Made by a program: the position numbers and the translations under genes
The notes under the pieces: model-generated
Told to the model about the DNA's origin: nothing
Databases searched by the model: none
Seen by the model: the letters and a program-made list of their open reading frames with translations, nothing else
Assembly: GCF_051235805.1 (NCBI RefSeq)
Contig: NZ_JBPNXV010000001.1
Span: forward strand, 1,302,001 to 1,366,000
Source of the DNA: Pseudothermotoga_B sp051235805
Lineage (GTDB): Bacteria > Thermotogota > Thermotogae > Thermotogales > DSM-5069
DNA: 64,000 nucleotides
Direction of reading: 5' to 3'
In this document: in pieces, positions 16,783-24,094 of the stretch
Layout of the letters: every line of letters begins with the position of its first letter
Position numbering within the stretch: position 1 is the first letter of the stretch

Positions 16783-18003
16783 TTGAAAACTGCCACGGTC
16801 ATCACAACTGGAAGTGAATTGGTTGAAGGAATCATTTTGAACACAAACGCTAAGTTTATTTCCAGTAGACTGACCGAAATCGGTATCAAGGTTTTGCGCA
16901 ACATTTCAGTGGATGATGATACTGATCTGATAACCAAAGCTGTAAAAGATGCATTAGTAGATTCAACGATAGTTGTCATCAGCGGTGGGTTAGGACCAAC
17001 GGAGGATGACAAAACTCGCGAAGCTGTTGCAACAGCTCTCAACAGAAAAATCACTGTTGATGAAACCCTCAAAAGAGCTATAAGAGAAAGAGTTTCAAGA
17101 TATCACAAATACCTGCCAGAAAACATCGATAGGCAGGCAATGGTCATTGAAGGTGCTTCAATTTTGCCGAACACAGTTGGAAGCGCTCCTGGCCAGCGAA
17201 TAGACGTCGATGAAAGGATCATTGTATTGCTTCCCGGACCTCCTCAAGAACTACAACCTATGTTTGAAAGTTTTTTGAGACAACTCCATGTTGAATCTGA
17301 GACAAAGACTGTTTCCCTGTTGTTCTTCGGAATAGCCGAAGCCACTTTGGACGAGATCATGACGAAACTTTCACCAGAACCATGTATAAGAATTGCTACC
17401 CAGGCTTCATTCAGCGAGGGTGTATGTGTTCGACTCACTGCAGCTACAGATTGTGAGAAAGAGCTTCAGGAATTTGTCAGCAAACTTTCTCAACAAACCC
17501 ATGGTCATCTGATCGCCACGGAGAATACCACTCTGGAAGAAGTATTGGTCAAAGTTCTAAGAGAGAAGAAAAAGACAGTTGCGATCGCAGAATCGTGTAC
17601 TGGAGGTATGGTGAGCTCTAAGATTGTGAATGTCCCAGGTGCTTCAGAGGTTTTTCTCGGTGGAGTAGTTGCATACGACAATTCAGTAAAAGTGAATCTG
17701 CTCGGTGTGAAGAGCGAAACGATTGAAATACATGGTGCGGTCAGTGAGGAATGTGTAATCGAGATGGCAAATGGTGTCAGAAGGTTGCTCAGTAGTGATA
17801 TAGCTTTAGCAGTCTCTGGCATTGCAGGACCAAGTGGTGGCAGTAGTGAAAAGCCAGTTGGGACGGTTTACTTCGCTATCAGCGATGAAAGAGAAAACAA
17901 ATCCACCAAGTTTTTTTACCCGCAGGAGCGCAATATTTTCAGAGCAAGAATCGCTGCTCATGGACTGTATTTGATTTGGAGATATCTGCACAACATGATA
18001 TAA
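16783..18003 (+). CDS. cinA: CinA family protein (nicotinamide-nucleotide amidase / competence-damage protein)
   Basis: A 406-residue two-domain protein. The N-terminal MoaB/MogA-like domain carries TTGSELVEG and ISGGLGPTEDDKTREA, associated with ADP-ribose pyrophosphatase activity. The C-terminal domain has AIAESCTGGMVSSKIVNVPG and GIAGPSGGSSEKPVGTVYFA, the signature of nicotinamide mononucleotide deamidase (pyridine nucleotide salvage). The start is TTG 16783, six bases after GGAGGT; the frame is open upstream through the terminator and into the end of tctA, which I reject. The last 28 bases of the gene contain the promoter of the chemotaxis operon. Confidence 0.94.
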   Translation: MKTATVITTGSELVEGIILNTNAKFISSRLTEIGIKVLRNISVDDDTDLITKAVKDALVDSTIVVISGGLGPTEDDKTREAVATALNRKITVDETLKRAIRERVSRYHKYLPENIDRQAMVIEGASILPNTVGSAPGQRIDVDERIIVLLPGPPQELQPMFESFLRQLHVESETKTVSLLFFGIAEATLDEIMTKLSPEPCIRIATQASFSEGVCVRLTAATDCEKELQEFVSKLSQQTHGHLIATENTTLEEVLVKVLREKKKTVAIAESCTGGMVSSKIVNVPGASEVFLGGVVAYDNSVKVNLLGVKSETIEIHGAVSEECVIEMANGVRRLLSSDIALAVSGIAGPSGGSSEKPVGTVYFAISDERENKSTKFFYPQERNIFRARIAAHGLYLIWRYLHNMI

Positions 18004-18004
18004 T
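17976..18004 (+). promoter_or_regulatory. Promoter of the cheA/flagellar operon
   Basis: TTGGAG (17976-17981), 17 bases, and TATAAT (17999-18004) preceded by TGA, giving a perfect extended -10 (TGnTATAAT). It is a vegetative-type promoter, not a sigma-28 one, and sits inside the last codons of cinA. The start site would be near 18011, giving a leader of about 22 bases with GGGAGGA. Confidence 0.82.
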
Positions 18005-18032
18005 ATTTTTCAAAGCGATGGGAGGAATCCTC

Positions 18033-20018
18033 ATGAATGAACAATACTTGAGTGTTTTCGTTGATGAAAGTAAGGAATACATTCAAACGTTGAACGATTC
18101 TCTACTCAAGCTAGAAAAGGACTATCAAGATGCAGAAGCCATAAATGAAACCTTTAGGGCCCTCCACACGCTCAAGGGTATGTCTGGTACAATGGGCTTT
18201 GAAACGATGTCAAAGCTGTGTCACAAAATGGAGCAGTTACTCGATAAGATAAGAAGCAAGAAAATCAAACTTGACTCTAAGATGTTAGACCAACTTTTCA
18301 TTGGCGTAGACGTTCTTGACAAAATGATTGCATCGATAGTTAAGAGTGGAACTGATCATTTACCAGATTTCGACGTCGTGGCTTTTGCCCAGAATTTTGA
18401 AGTTCTTTCATCAGTTGTTGAGACTGTTGAACCAACAAAAGAGAAAAAGGAATCAGCTGAGAAAGCAGAAATCACCGAATCGGTTCAAAAGGTGATCGCC
18501 GAGGCAGAAAGAGAAGGCTACAACGCCTATCAGTTGAGCATCACACTCGCCAGCGGCACTCAGTTCAAAGCCGTCAGGATGTACATGGTTTTCAAAGCTA
18601 TAGAGGAACACGGTGGACAGATCTTGAGTTCCAAGCCATCCGTGGAAGACATCGAACAGGAAAAGTTCGATCGAGATGTAGAACTGATAATCGTGATAAG
18701 AGAGGATAAGGAATCTCTACGAAACATGATCATGTCTATATCGGAAATTGAGAGAGTTACGATCAAAGACATTTCACAAAAAGAAGTCCAAGTCCAAACT
18801 GCTGTGATAGGTGAAAACGAGGAAAAAAAGATCGTTGAAGGGACAAGGGCTGAAATCTCAAAAGAGAAAAGAAGACTCACCCAGACAGTCCGTGTTGATA
18901 TCGACAAACTCGATAATCTGATGAATTTGATGGGAGAGTTGGTCATATCCAGGAGCAGAATAGGCGATACTCTGAGAAAGTACAGCATCAAAGAGGTAGA
19001 TGAAAGCCTCTCGCAGTTGAACAGGATAAGTTTGGACCTGCAGAATGTGGTGATGAAGATCAGGATGGTTCCGATCGCCTTTGTTTTCAACAGATTTCCC
19101 AGGATGGTTAGAGACGTCGCAAAACAACTTGGCAAGGAGATCAACTTCGTGGTCGAAGGAGAAGATACGGAGCTCGATAGAACCTTCGTTGAAGATATAG
19201 GTGAACCTCTGCTTCATATGCTCAGAAATGCCATCGATCATGGTATAGAATCTAAGGAAGAGAGACTGGCAAAAGGGAAACCACCAATTGGTACTGTTGT
19301 ACTTTCTGCAAGGCATGAGGGTAACAATGTGGTAATCGAGGTCAGAGACGATGGTCGTGGCATAGAGAGATCGGCAGTTCTAAAGAAAGCAATTGAGAAA
19401 GGGTTAGTCACTGAGGCTCAGGCAGAGACATTGCCAGATGAAAAAGTCTATGAATTTCTCTTCATGCCCGGTTTTTCAACAAAGGCAGAAACTACAGAGC
19501 TTTCTGGTCGAGGTGTAGGCTTGGATGTGGTAAAGAATGTTGTCGAATCACTCAATGGCACTGTCAGTATAGAGAGCGCCAAGAACAAAGGCACTACAAT
19601 AACAATGCGCTTGCCGCTGACTTTAGCTATAATTCAAGCACTTTTGGTCAAAGTGAATAACCTTGTGTATGCTGTTCCAATAGCGAATATTGATAGTACT
19701 CTGAGCATATCAAAGGAACAAATTCAGAAGATCCAAGATAGACAAGTGTCGGTTATTAGGGGAGAAATCATCCCTATTGTCAAATTATGGGACATACTGG
19801 AGCTGAAACACGAAGGTGATGATACCATTTACAACACTGTGATAGTCAGGGTCGGGAACAGAAAGTACGGTCTGACTGTTGATACACTGATTGGTCAAGA
19901 GGACATTGTGATAAAATCCCTTGGAAAGATCTTCAGTGATGTCAGAATATTCAGTGGTGGTGCGATACTCGGAGATGGTAGTATAGCTTTGATACTGGAT
20001 GTTGCCAACATCGCTTGA
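18033..20018 (+). CDS. cheA: Chemotaxis histidine kinase CheA
   Basis: A 661-residue soluble kinase that phosphorylates CheY in response to chemoreceptors. The P1 phosphotransfer domain has the phospho-acceptor His45 in FRALHTLKGMSG; a CheY-binding P2 domain covers about 175-260; P3 dimerisation (RVDIDKLDNLMNLMGELVIS) follows near 290; the P4 ATPase has MLRNAIDHGIE, DDGRGI and GRGVGLDVVK; P5 is the CheW-like domain from about 530. Order and length match Thermotoga CheA. ATG 18033 follows GGGAGGA; the frame is open 57 bases upstream into cinA, which I reject. It opens the operon with cheW and cheY immediately downstream. Confidence 0.97.
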   Translation: MNEQYLSVFVDESKEYIQTLNDSLLKLEKDYQDAEAINETFRALHTLKGMSGTMGFETMSKLCHKMEQLLDKIRSKKIKLDSKMLDQLFIGVDVLDKMIASIVKSGTDHLPDFDVVAFAQNFEVLSSVVETVEPTKEKKESAEKAEITESVQKVIAEAEREGYNAYQLSITLASGTQFKAVRMYMVFKAIEEHGGQILSSKPSVEDIEQEKFDRDVELIIVIREDKESLRNMIMSISEIERVTIKDISQKEVQVQTAVIGENEEKKIVEGTRAEISKEKRRLTQTVRVDIDKLDNLMNLMGELVISRSRIGDTLRKYSIKEVDESLSQLNRISLDLQNVVMKIRMVPIAFVFNRFPRMVRDVAKQLGKEINFVVEGEDTELDRTFVEDIGEPLLHMLRNAIDHGIESKEERLAKGKPPIGTVVLSARHEGNNVVIEVRDDGRGIERSAVLKKAIEKGLVTEAQAETLPDEKVYEFLFMPGFSTKAETTELSGRGVGLDVVKNVVESLNGTVSIESAKNKGTTITMRLPLTLAIIQALLVKVNNLVYAVPIANIDSTLSISKEQIQKIQDRQVSVIRGEIIPIVKLWDILELKHEGDDTIYNTVIVRVGNRKYGLTVDTLIGQEDIVIKSLGKIFSDVRIFSGGAILGDGSIALILDVANIA

Positions 20019-20037
20019 ATTCTTGAGGAGGGATCCG

Positions 20038-20499
20038 ATGCAAAACGAGAGCGAATTCGAGGTATTCGTCTTCAGTGTTGGCGAACAAGAAATGGCATTT
20101 GATGTAGACCATGTTAGCATGGTTATAGAAAGGCCTGAGATAACACCTGTGCCAAAATCGAAGAGCACAGTGTTAGGTGTTATGAATCTACGTGGTAGAA
20201 TTGTCCCAGTCGTAAATCTTGCCATGTCACTTGGTGTTGAATTCGGCAAGACAGATGATGAGAAGGTTGTAGTTGTGAATTGGGAAGAGATGGAAGTCAG
20301 TTTCCTGGTAAACAAAGTCAAAGGTGTTTTGAGATGCAATGAAGGCGAGGTTGAGAAGTTGCAAGAACTCGCCAAATTTGGTGAAAAGTGTAAAGGGATA
20401 ATTAAGAAAGGCAACGAGTTGATTGTCTACTTGAACATAGGAAAAATACTGGGTGAGTTGATCACCGTTTCAGAGTACAGTACTGAGGGGGTATGGTGA
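20038..20499 (+). CDS. cheW: Chemotaxis coupling protein CheW
   Basis: A 153-residue adaptor with two SH3-like subdomains that bridges receptors to CheA. Family motifs are FSVGEQEMAFDVDHV near the start and VLGVMNLRGRIVPVVNL in the middle, the latter diagnostic. ATG 20038 follows GAGGAGGGA; an in-frame ATG at 19999 lies inside cheA without a ribosome binding site. The stop overlaps the cheY start codon by one base. Confidence 0.96.
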   Translation: MQNESEFEVFVFSVGEQEMAFDVDHVSMVIERPEITPVPKSKSTVLGVMNLRGRIVPVVNLAMSLGVEFGKTDDEKVVVVNWEEMEVSFLVNKVKGVLRCNEGEVEKLQELAKFGEKCKGIIKKGNELIVYLNIGKILGELITVSEYSTEGVW

Positions 20500-20858
20500 T
20501 GGCAAAACGAGTGCTCATAGTTGATGATGCTGCGTTCATGAGAATGCTTTTGAAGGACATAATTACAAAGGCTGGCTACGAGGTAGTTGGGGAAGCCGCA
20601 AACGGTGTTGAAGCTGTTGAAAAGTACAAGGAATTGAAACCCGATGTTGTGACAATGGATATCACTATGCCTGAGATGAACGGAATAGAAGCTATAAAGA
20701 AAATCCGTGAATTCGCTCCTGATGCTAAGATTATTGTTTGCAGCGCGATGGGCCAACAAGCGATGGTTATAGAAGCGATTCAAGCAGGTGCAAAAGATTT
20801 CATCGTCAAGCCATTTCAACACACCAGAGTTGTCGAGGCTCTTCAAAAAATCAACTGA
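20499..20858 (+). CDS. cheY: Chemotaxis response regulator CheY
   Basis: A 119-residue single-domain receiver. The acidic pocket and phospho-acceptor Asp54 (VTMDITMPEMNG), the switch Ser82 (CSAMGQQ) and Lys104 (FIVKPF) are all present. The sequence is strikingly close to the T. maritima CheY as I remember it (KRVLIVDDAAFMRM-LKDIITKAGYEV). I use ATG 20499, seven bases after GAGGGGG; ATG 20493 and GTG 20496 are too close to that site. The phosphorylated form binds the flagellar switch. Confidence 0.97.
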   Translation: MAKRVLIVDDAAFMRMLLKDIITKAGYEVVGEAANGVEAVEKYKELKPDVVTMDITMPEMNGIEAIKKIREFAPDAKIIVCSAMGQQAMVIEAIQAGAKDFIVKPFQHTRVVEALQKIN

Positions 20859-20863
20859 GTGGG

Positions 20864-21202
20864 GTGGGATGGATAGGATCGCTCTTTTGGCAAGTGTTGC
20901 TGGCATTTGTTTTCTTAATAGGTTTTCTCGCCGTTGTGTATTTCTTTGTCAGAAGAAGAAATCCTTTCCTTACCTCGAGAAACATTAAGGTACTCGAGAG
21001 ATATTTCATAGACAGAAATTGCTCGGTAGTTTTGGTTCAAATCATGAACAGTTACTTTTTTCTCCTCGTCACTCCAAATGGAGGAACTGTTCTAAAACAA
21101 CTGACAGAAGATGAAATAGGTCAACTTGAGCAGTCTGAAAGTTTTTCGCGCCTTCTCTTCAAAAAGCTTGGAAGACGAGAGAAAAGGGATGAAGAGAAGT
21201 GA
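20864..21202 (+). CDS. fliO: Flagellar export apparatus protein FliO/FliZ-like
   Basis: About 112 residues with one N-terminal membrane helix (FWQVLLAFVFLIGFLAVVYF) and a small basic cytoplasmic domain (IKVLERYFIDRNCSVVLVQI), the layout of FliO. Position directly before fliP-fliQ-fliR supports the call. The start is uncertain: GTG 20864 is the best in-frame choice, overlapping the region just after the cheY stop, but the nicely spaced ATG at 20869 is in another frame and would give only 39 residues. FliO proteins are poorly conserved, so the family call depends mostly on context. Confidence 0.75.
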   Translation: MGWIGSLFWQVLLAFVFLIGFLAVVYFFVRRRNPFLTSRNIKVLERYFIDRNCSVVLVQIMNSYFFLLVTPNGGTVLKQLTEDEIGQLEQSESFSRLLFKKLGRREKRDEEK

Positions 21203-21951
21203 GAAAGTTATTAGTTCTGATACTTGTCTTTATGCCGACGATGATCCTACCACAGGAAGAATTACCTTTCCCCTCGATTAGTATTGGAATTTCACCGGCG
21301 CAAAATCAAAGAGATTTGGTGGTTACTCTTGAAATACTTCTGATTTTGACCGTTCTCACCTTAGCACCGAGCATCATCATCTTGTTTACATCTTTCACCA
21401 GAATTGTCGTTGTGTTCTCCTTTCTGAGAAACGCACTCGGTACAAGACAAACCCCACCTGCGCAAGTTCTCGTCGGTTTAGCTCTCTTTCTGACCTTTTT
21501 TATAATGCAACCTGTGTGGAACGATATTTACAACAACGCGATCTCACCATACATGAGAGCGGAGATAGGCTATCAGGAACTTTTCTCAAGGATGATGCAG
21601 AGAGTTCGTGTTTTCATGGTTAACGAATTGGTGAATCATCACAACGAAGACAACGTTTTCTTACTCGCTTCGAGTCTCGGGCAGAAGTACGACAAGATCG
21701 AAGATGTTCCAAACAGCATTGTTATACCTGCCTTTGTGCTCGGAGAGCTTGAGTTAGGTTTCAAAATGGGCGTATTGCTTTACATCCCGTTCATTGTTGT
21801 CGACATGGTCGTGGCAAGTGTTTTGCTCGGTATGGGAATGATCATGATTCCTCCTGTGTTGATCTCACTGCCATTCAAAGTTCTGCTCTTCATCGCAGTA
21901 AACGGTTGGGATCTACTGGTGTCTGGCTTGGTAAAGAGTTTTGCGAGGTGA
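21199..21951 (+). CDS. fliP: Flagellar type III export gate protein FliP
   Basis: A 250-residue inner-membrane protein of the export gate. It has a cleavable-type N-terminal signal (MRKLLVLILVFMPTMILP), then the FliP signature SFTRIVVVFSFLRNALGTRQ, QTPPAQVLVGLALFLT and the C-terminal MGMIMIPPVLISLPFKVLLF. GTG 21199 overlaps the end of fliO (GTGA). With FliQ and FliR it forms the substrate channel of the flagellar secretion system. Confidence 0.96.
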   Translation: MRKLLVLILVFMPTMILPQEELPFPSISIGISPAQNQRDLVVTLEILLILTVLTLAPSIIILFTSFTRIVVVFSFLRNALGTRQTPPAQVLVGLALFLTFFIMQPVWNDIYNNAISPYMRAEIGYQELFSRMMQRVRVFMVNELVNHHNEDNVFLLASSLGQKYDKIEDVPNSIVIPAFVLGELELGFKMGVLLYIPFIVVDMVVASVLLGMGMIMIPPVLISLPFKVLLFIAVNGWDLLVSGLVKSFAR

Positions 21952-21957
21952 TCGAAT

Positions 21958-22224
21958 ATGACCTTAGATTTGTTCATAGATGTCTTCAAGGACGGTATTC
22001 AAACAGTCATAGTTGTGATAACACCTGTTTTGCTGGTGAGCTTGATCGTTGGCCTCGTGATAAGTATCTTTCAAGCCGTTACTCAAATACACGAACAAAC
22101 CTTAACCTTTGCACCTAAGATAATACTCATGCTCATCACAATAATGTTCTTGGGATCTTGGATGTTTGAAAAGCTTATAGAGTATGCACAAGAGATGTGG
22201 GAGAAATTCATGGGAATGATCTGA
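21958..22224 (+). CDS. fliQ: Flagellar type III export gate protein FliQ
   Basis: An 88-residue protein with two membrane helices (about 15-37 and 52-72), the normal FliQ size and hairpin topology. The central QAVTQIHEQTLTFAPKI is the conserved FliQ loop. It begins six bases after fliP, with the ribosome binding site GAGGTGAT spanning the fliP stop. Confidence 0.95.
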   Translation: MTLDLFIDVFKDGIQTVIVVITPVLLVSLIVGLVISIFQAVTQIHEQTLTFAPKIILMLITIMFLGSWMFEKLIEYAQEMWEKFMGMI

Positions 22225-22225
22225 T

Positions 22226-23002
22226 TTGGAATTCAGAGAGTTCTTGGAGAACAGGTTTTTATGCTGGGTTTTGATAGTTACACGCACAGCAGGTATGTTC
22301 ACAATAGCACCGTTCTTTGCCGATTGGTTTCTACCGCTGCAGGCGAAGATTCTGCTGGTGGTCTTGCTGGGATGGTTATCCTTACCCATGTCAAAGGAGA
22401 TCATCCCTTTGCAGACACCTCCAACTGAAATCGCGCTCGCACTCTTTGGTAATTACACCTTTGGACTTGCTATAGGCTTCCTAGCGGTACTGCCGATAGT
22501 TGCGCTTAGTGTTGCAGGAGAGATCTTTGGTACCCAAATGGGTTTTGCGATGTCATCGGTTTTCGATCCTCAGAGAGAAGAAGTACCATTACCTGGCGAA
22601 ATCTTGTACACCTTGGGCCTTGTTGTCTTTGTCGCTTTGAAGGGTCATCTGCTGATTTACCAGGCCGTTGTTGACTCTCTGAAACTGGTTCCTTTATCCA
22701 AGACCATTACGAATTTCGATTTCGTCGGGATTTTGACTCAGAAAACAACGGAGATGTTTGTCATAGCGATGAAGATTGGTTTACCAATGATAGGCTTCAT
22801 GCTAGTTGTTTCAATAGCGCTCGGGATAATCTCAAGACTGGTACCACAGATGAACGTGTTCATGGTTGGAATGCCACTGAAGGTCTTGGTTGGCTTTATA
22901 CTCTTTGTAGGGATGATACCTGTATGGGCAGAGGTTTTTTCTCAGATTGCTGCAAAAACGGTGAATTTCTTGGCTTACTTCACGGAGATCTTTTCAAAAT
23001 AG
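22226..23002 (+). CDS. fliR: Flagellar type III export gate protein FliR
   Basis: A 258-residue polytopic membrane protein. Family features are RTAGMFTIAPFF near the start, the GEIFGTQMGFAMSSVFDP segment, and PQMNVFMVGMPLKVLVGF toward the end. The start is TTG 22226, overlapping nothing and one base after the fliQ stop. FliR plugs the FliP ring in the export gate. Its last 79 bases overlap the open frame of flhB. Confidence 0.94.
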   Translation: MEFREFLENRFLCWVLIVTRTAGMFTIAPFFADWFLPLQAKILLVVLLGWLSLPMSKEIIPLQTPPTEIALALFGNYTFGLAIGFLAVLPIVALSVAGEIFGTQMGFAMSSVFDPQREEVPLPGEILYTLGLVVFVALKGHLLIYQAVVDSLKLVPLSKTITNFDFVGILTQKTTEMFVIAMKIGLPMIGFMLVVSIALGIISRLVPQMNVFMVGMPLKVLVGFILFVGMIPVWAEVFSQIAAKTVNFLAYFTEIFSK

Positions 23003-24054
23003 ATCTGCAACTCTTCGCTGACCCAGAAAGAACCGAGAAGCCAACTCCCAGAAGGCAGAGAAAAGCACGTGAAGAAGGTCAGGTCGCACTTTCCAGAGAG
23101 CTTAACATGGCAGTGGCTTTCTTGGTTGCGACTGTTGTCATGAGGTTCGTCCTGCAGAGATTAATCGATCTCTCTATTGCTGCAAGTACCACCTTTTTGG
23201 GTTTGGATGATTTCGACGATCTTGAAAAGATCTCATCACGTGTTCTCTATGCATTCAGGGACCCTCTTTTGGTTCTCGTGGTTCTGTTTTTTTCCATTGC
23301 TATATCGGCAATTGTGATTGGGGCGATACAAACACGTTTCCTGTTTTCCTTTAAGCCTTTGAAGTTCGATCTGAAGAGAATAAACCCAGTTGAAGGTTTC
23401 AAGAGAATGTTTTCCCTCAGAAGCCTCTTTGAATTGTTCAAGTCAGTGTTGAAGATGATCATCGTTGGCTATGTAGCTTATTCAGTGATAAAGCCGAAGT
23501 TCGCTTCATTTGCACTCTACAGCGATATGGAAACAGCAGATTCGATGAAGATTGTCTTCAATCTTGCGTATGAAGTGATGTTCAAGTGTTCAATCGCTTT
23601 GTTGGTCCTCGCTATAGTAGATTATTTTTACCAAAGATGGGAATTCGAAAAGAGTCTGCGAATGACTAAGCAGGAGTTGAAGGAAGAATACCGTGAGGTC
23701 GAAGGTAGTCCAGAGGTGAAGAGAAGACAGAGAGAGATCATGGCAAGACTTGCGAGAGGAAGAATGCTTCAGCAAGTTCCGCAAGCAGATGTGGTTATAA
23801 CAAACCCAACACACATAGCAGTCGCAATAAAGTATGATTCTGCAGAAATGGAAGCACCAGTTGTCGTGGCAAAAGGTGCTGATGAAGTTGCTCATAAGAT
23901 CGTTGAGATAGCAAGGCAGAACGGTGTACCGATTGTGCAAAACCCCGAAGTTGCCCGCCAGCTTTACAGAATGATAGATGTAGGAGAGCAAATTCCGCCA
24001 GGACTTTATCATGCTGTTGCTGAAATCTTAGCCTATGTTTACTCTTTGAGATAG
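22924..24054 (+). CDS. flhB: Flagellar export switch protein FlhB
   Basis: The substrate-specificity switch of flagellar export. After a short basic N-terminus (TEKPTPRRQRKAREEGQVA) come four membrane helices and a cytoplasmic domain with the autocleavage site NPTH (VVITNPTHIAVAIKY), which is intact. The conserved family N-terminus (KIDLQLFADPERTEKPTP) begins near 22996, yet no ATG, GTG or TTG lies there in frame; the nearest canonical start is ATG 22924, which adds about 24 residues and overlaps fliR. I list that start but doubt it; an ATA at 22999 or CTG at 23005 could be used instead. Confidence 0.93.
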   Translation: MGRGFFSDCCKNGEFLGLLHGDLFKIDLQLFADPERTEKPTPRRQRKAREEGQVALSRELNMAVAFLVATVVMRFVLQRLIDLSIAASTTFLGLDDFDDLEKISSRVLYAFRDPLLVLVVLFFSIAISAIVIGAIQTRFLFSFKPLKFDLKRINPVEGFKRMFSLRSLFELFKSVLKMIIVGYVAYSVIKPKFASFALYSDMETADSMKIVFNLAYEVMFKCSIALLVLAIVDYFYQRWEFEKSLRMTKQELKEEYREVEGSPEVKRRQREIMARLARGRMLQQVPQADVVITNPTHIAVAIKYDSAEMEAPVVVAKGADEVAHKIVEIARQNGVPIVQNPEVARQLYRMIDVGEQIPPGLYHAVAEILAYVYSLR

Positions 24055-24072
24055 CGAGTATTTTGGTATAAT
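24045..24072 (+). promoter_or_regulatory. Possible internal promoter before flhA
   Basis: TTTGAG (24045-24050), 16 bases, then a perfect TATAAT (24067-24072), in the 40-base gap between flhB and flhA. It could boost transcription of the second half of the operon. Confidence 0.45.
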
Positions 24073-24094
24073 TTAGAGTTAAGGGAGTGTTCTT

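Noticed and set aside
18560..19144. A 194-codon - strand open frame within cheA
   Set aside because: Ser/Ile/Thr-rich translation typical of an antisense shadow; cheA is unambiguous on the other strand.
20869..20988. ATG with a good upstream G-rich site giving a 39-residue product
   Set aside because: Most of the downstream frame does not match FliO, while the adjacent frame does; kept only as a start-site question.
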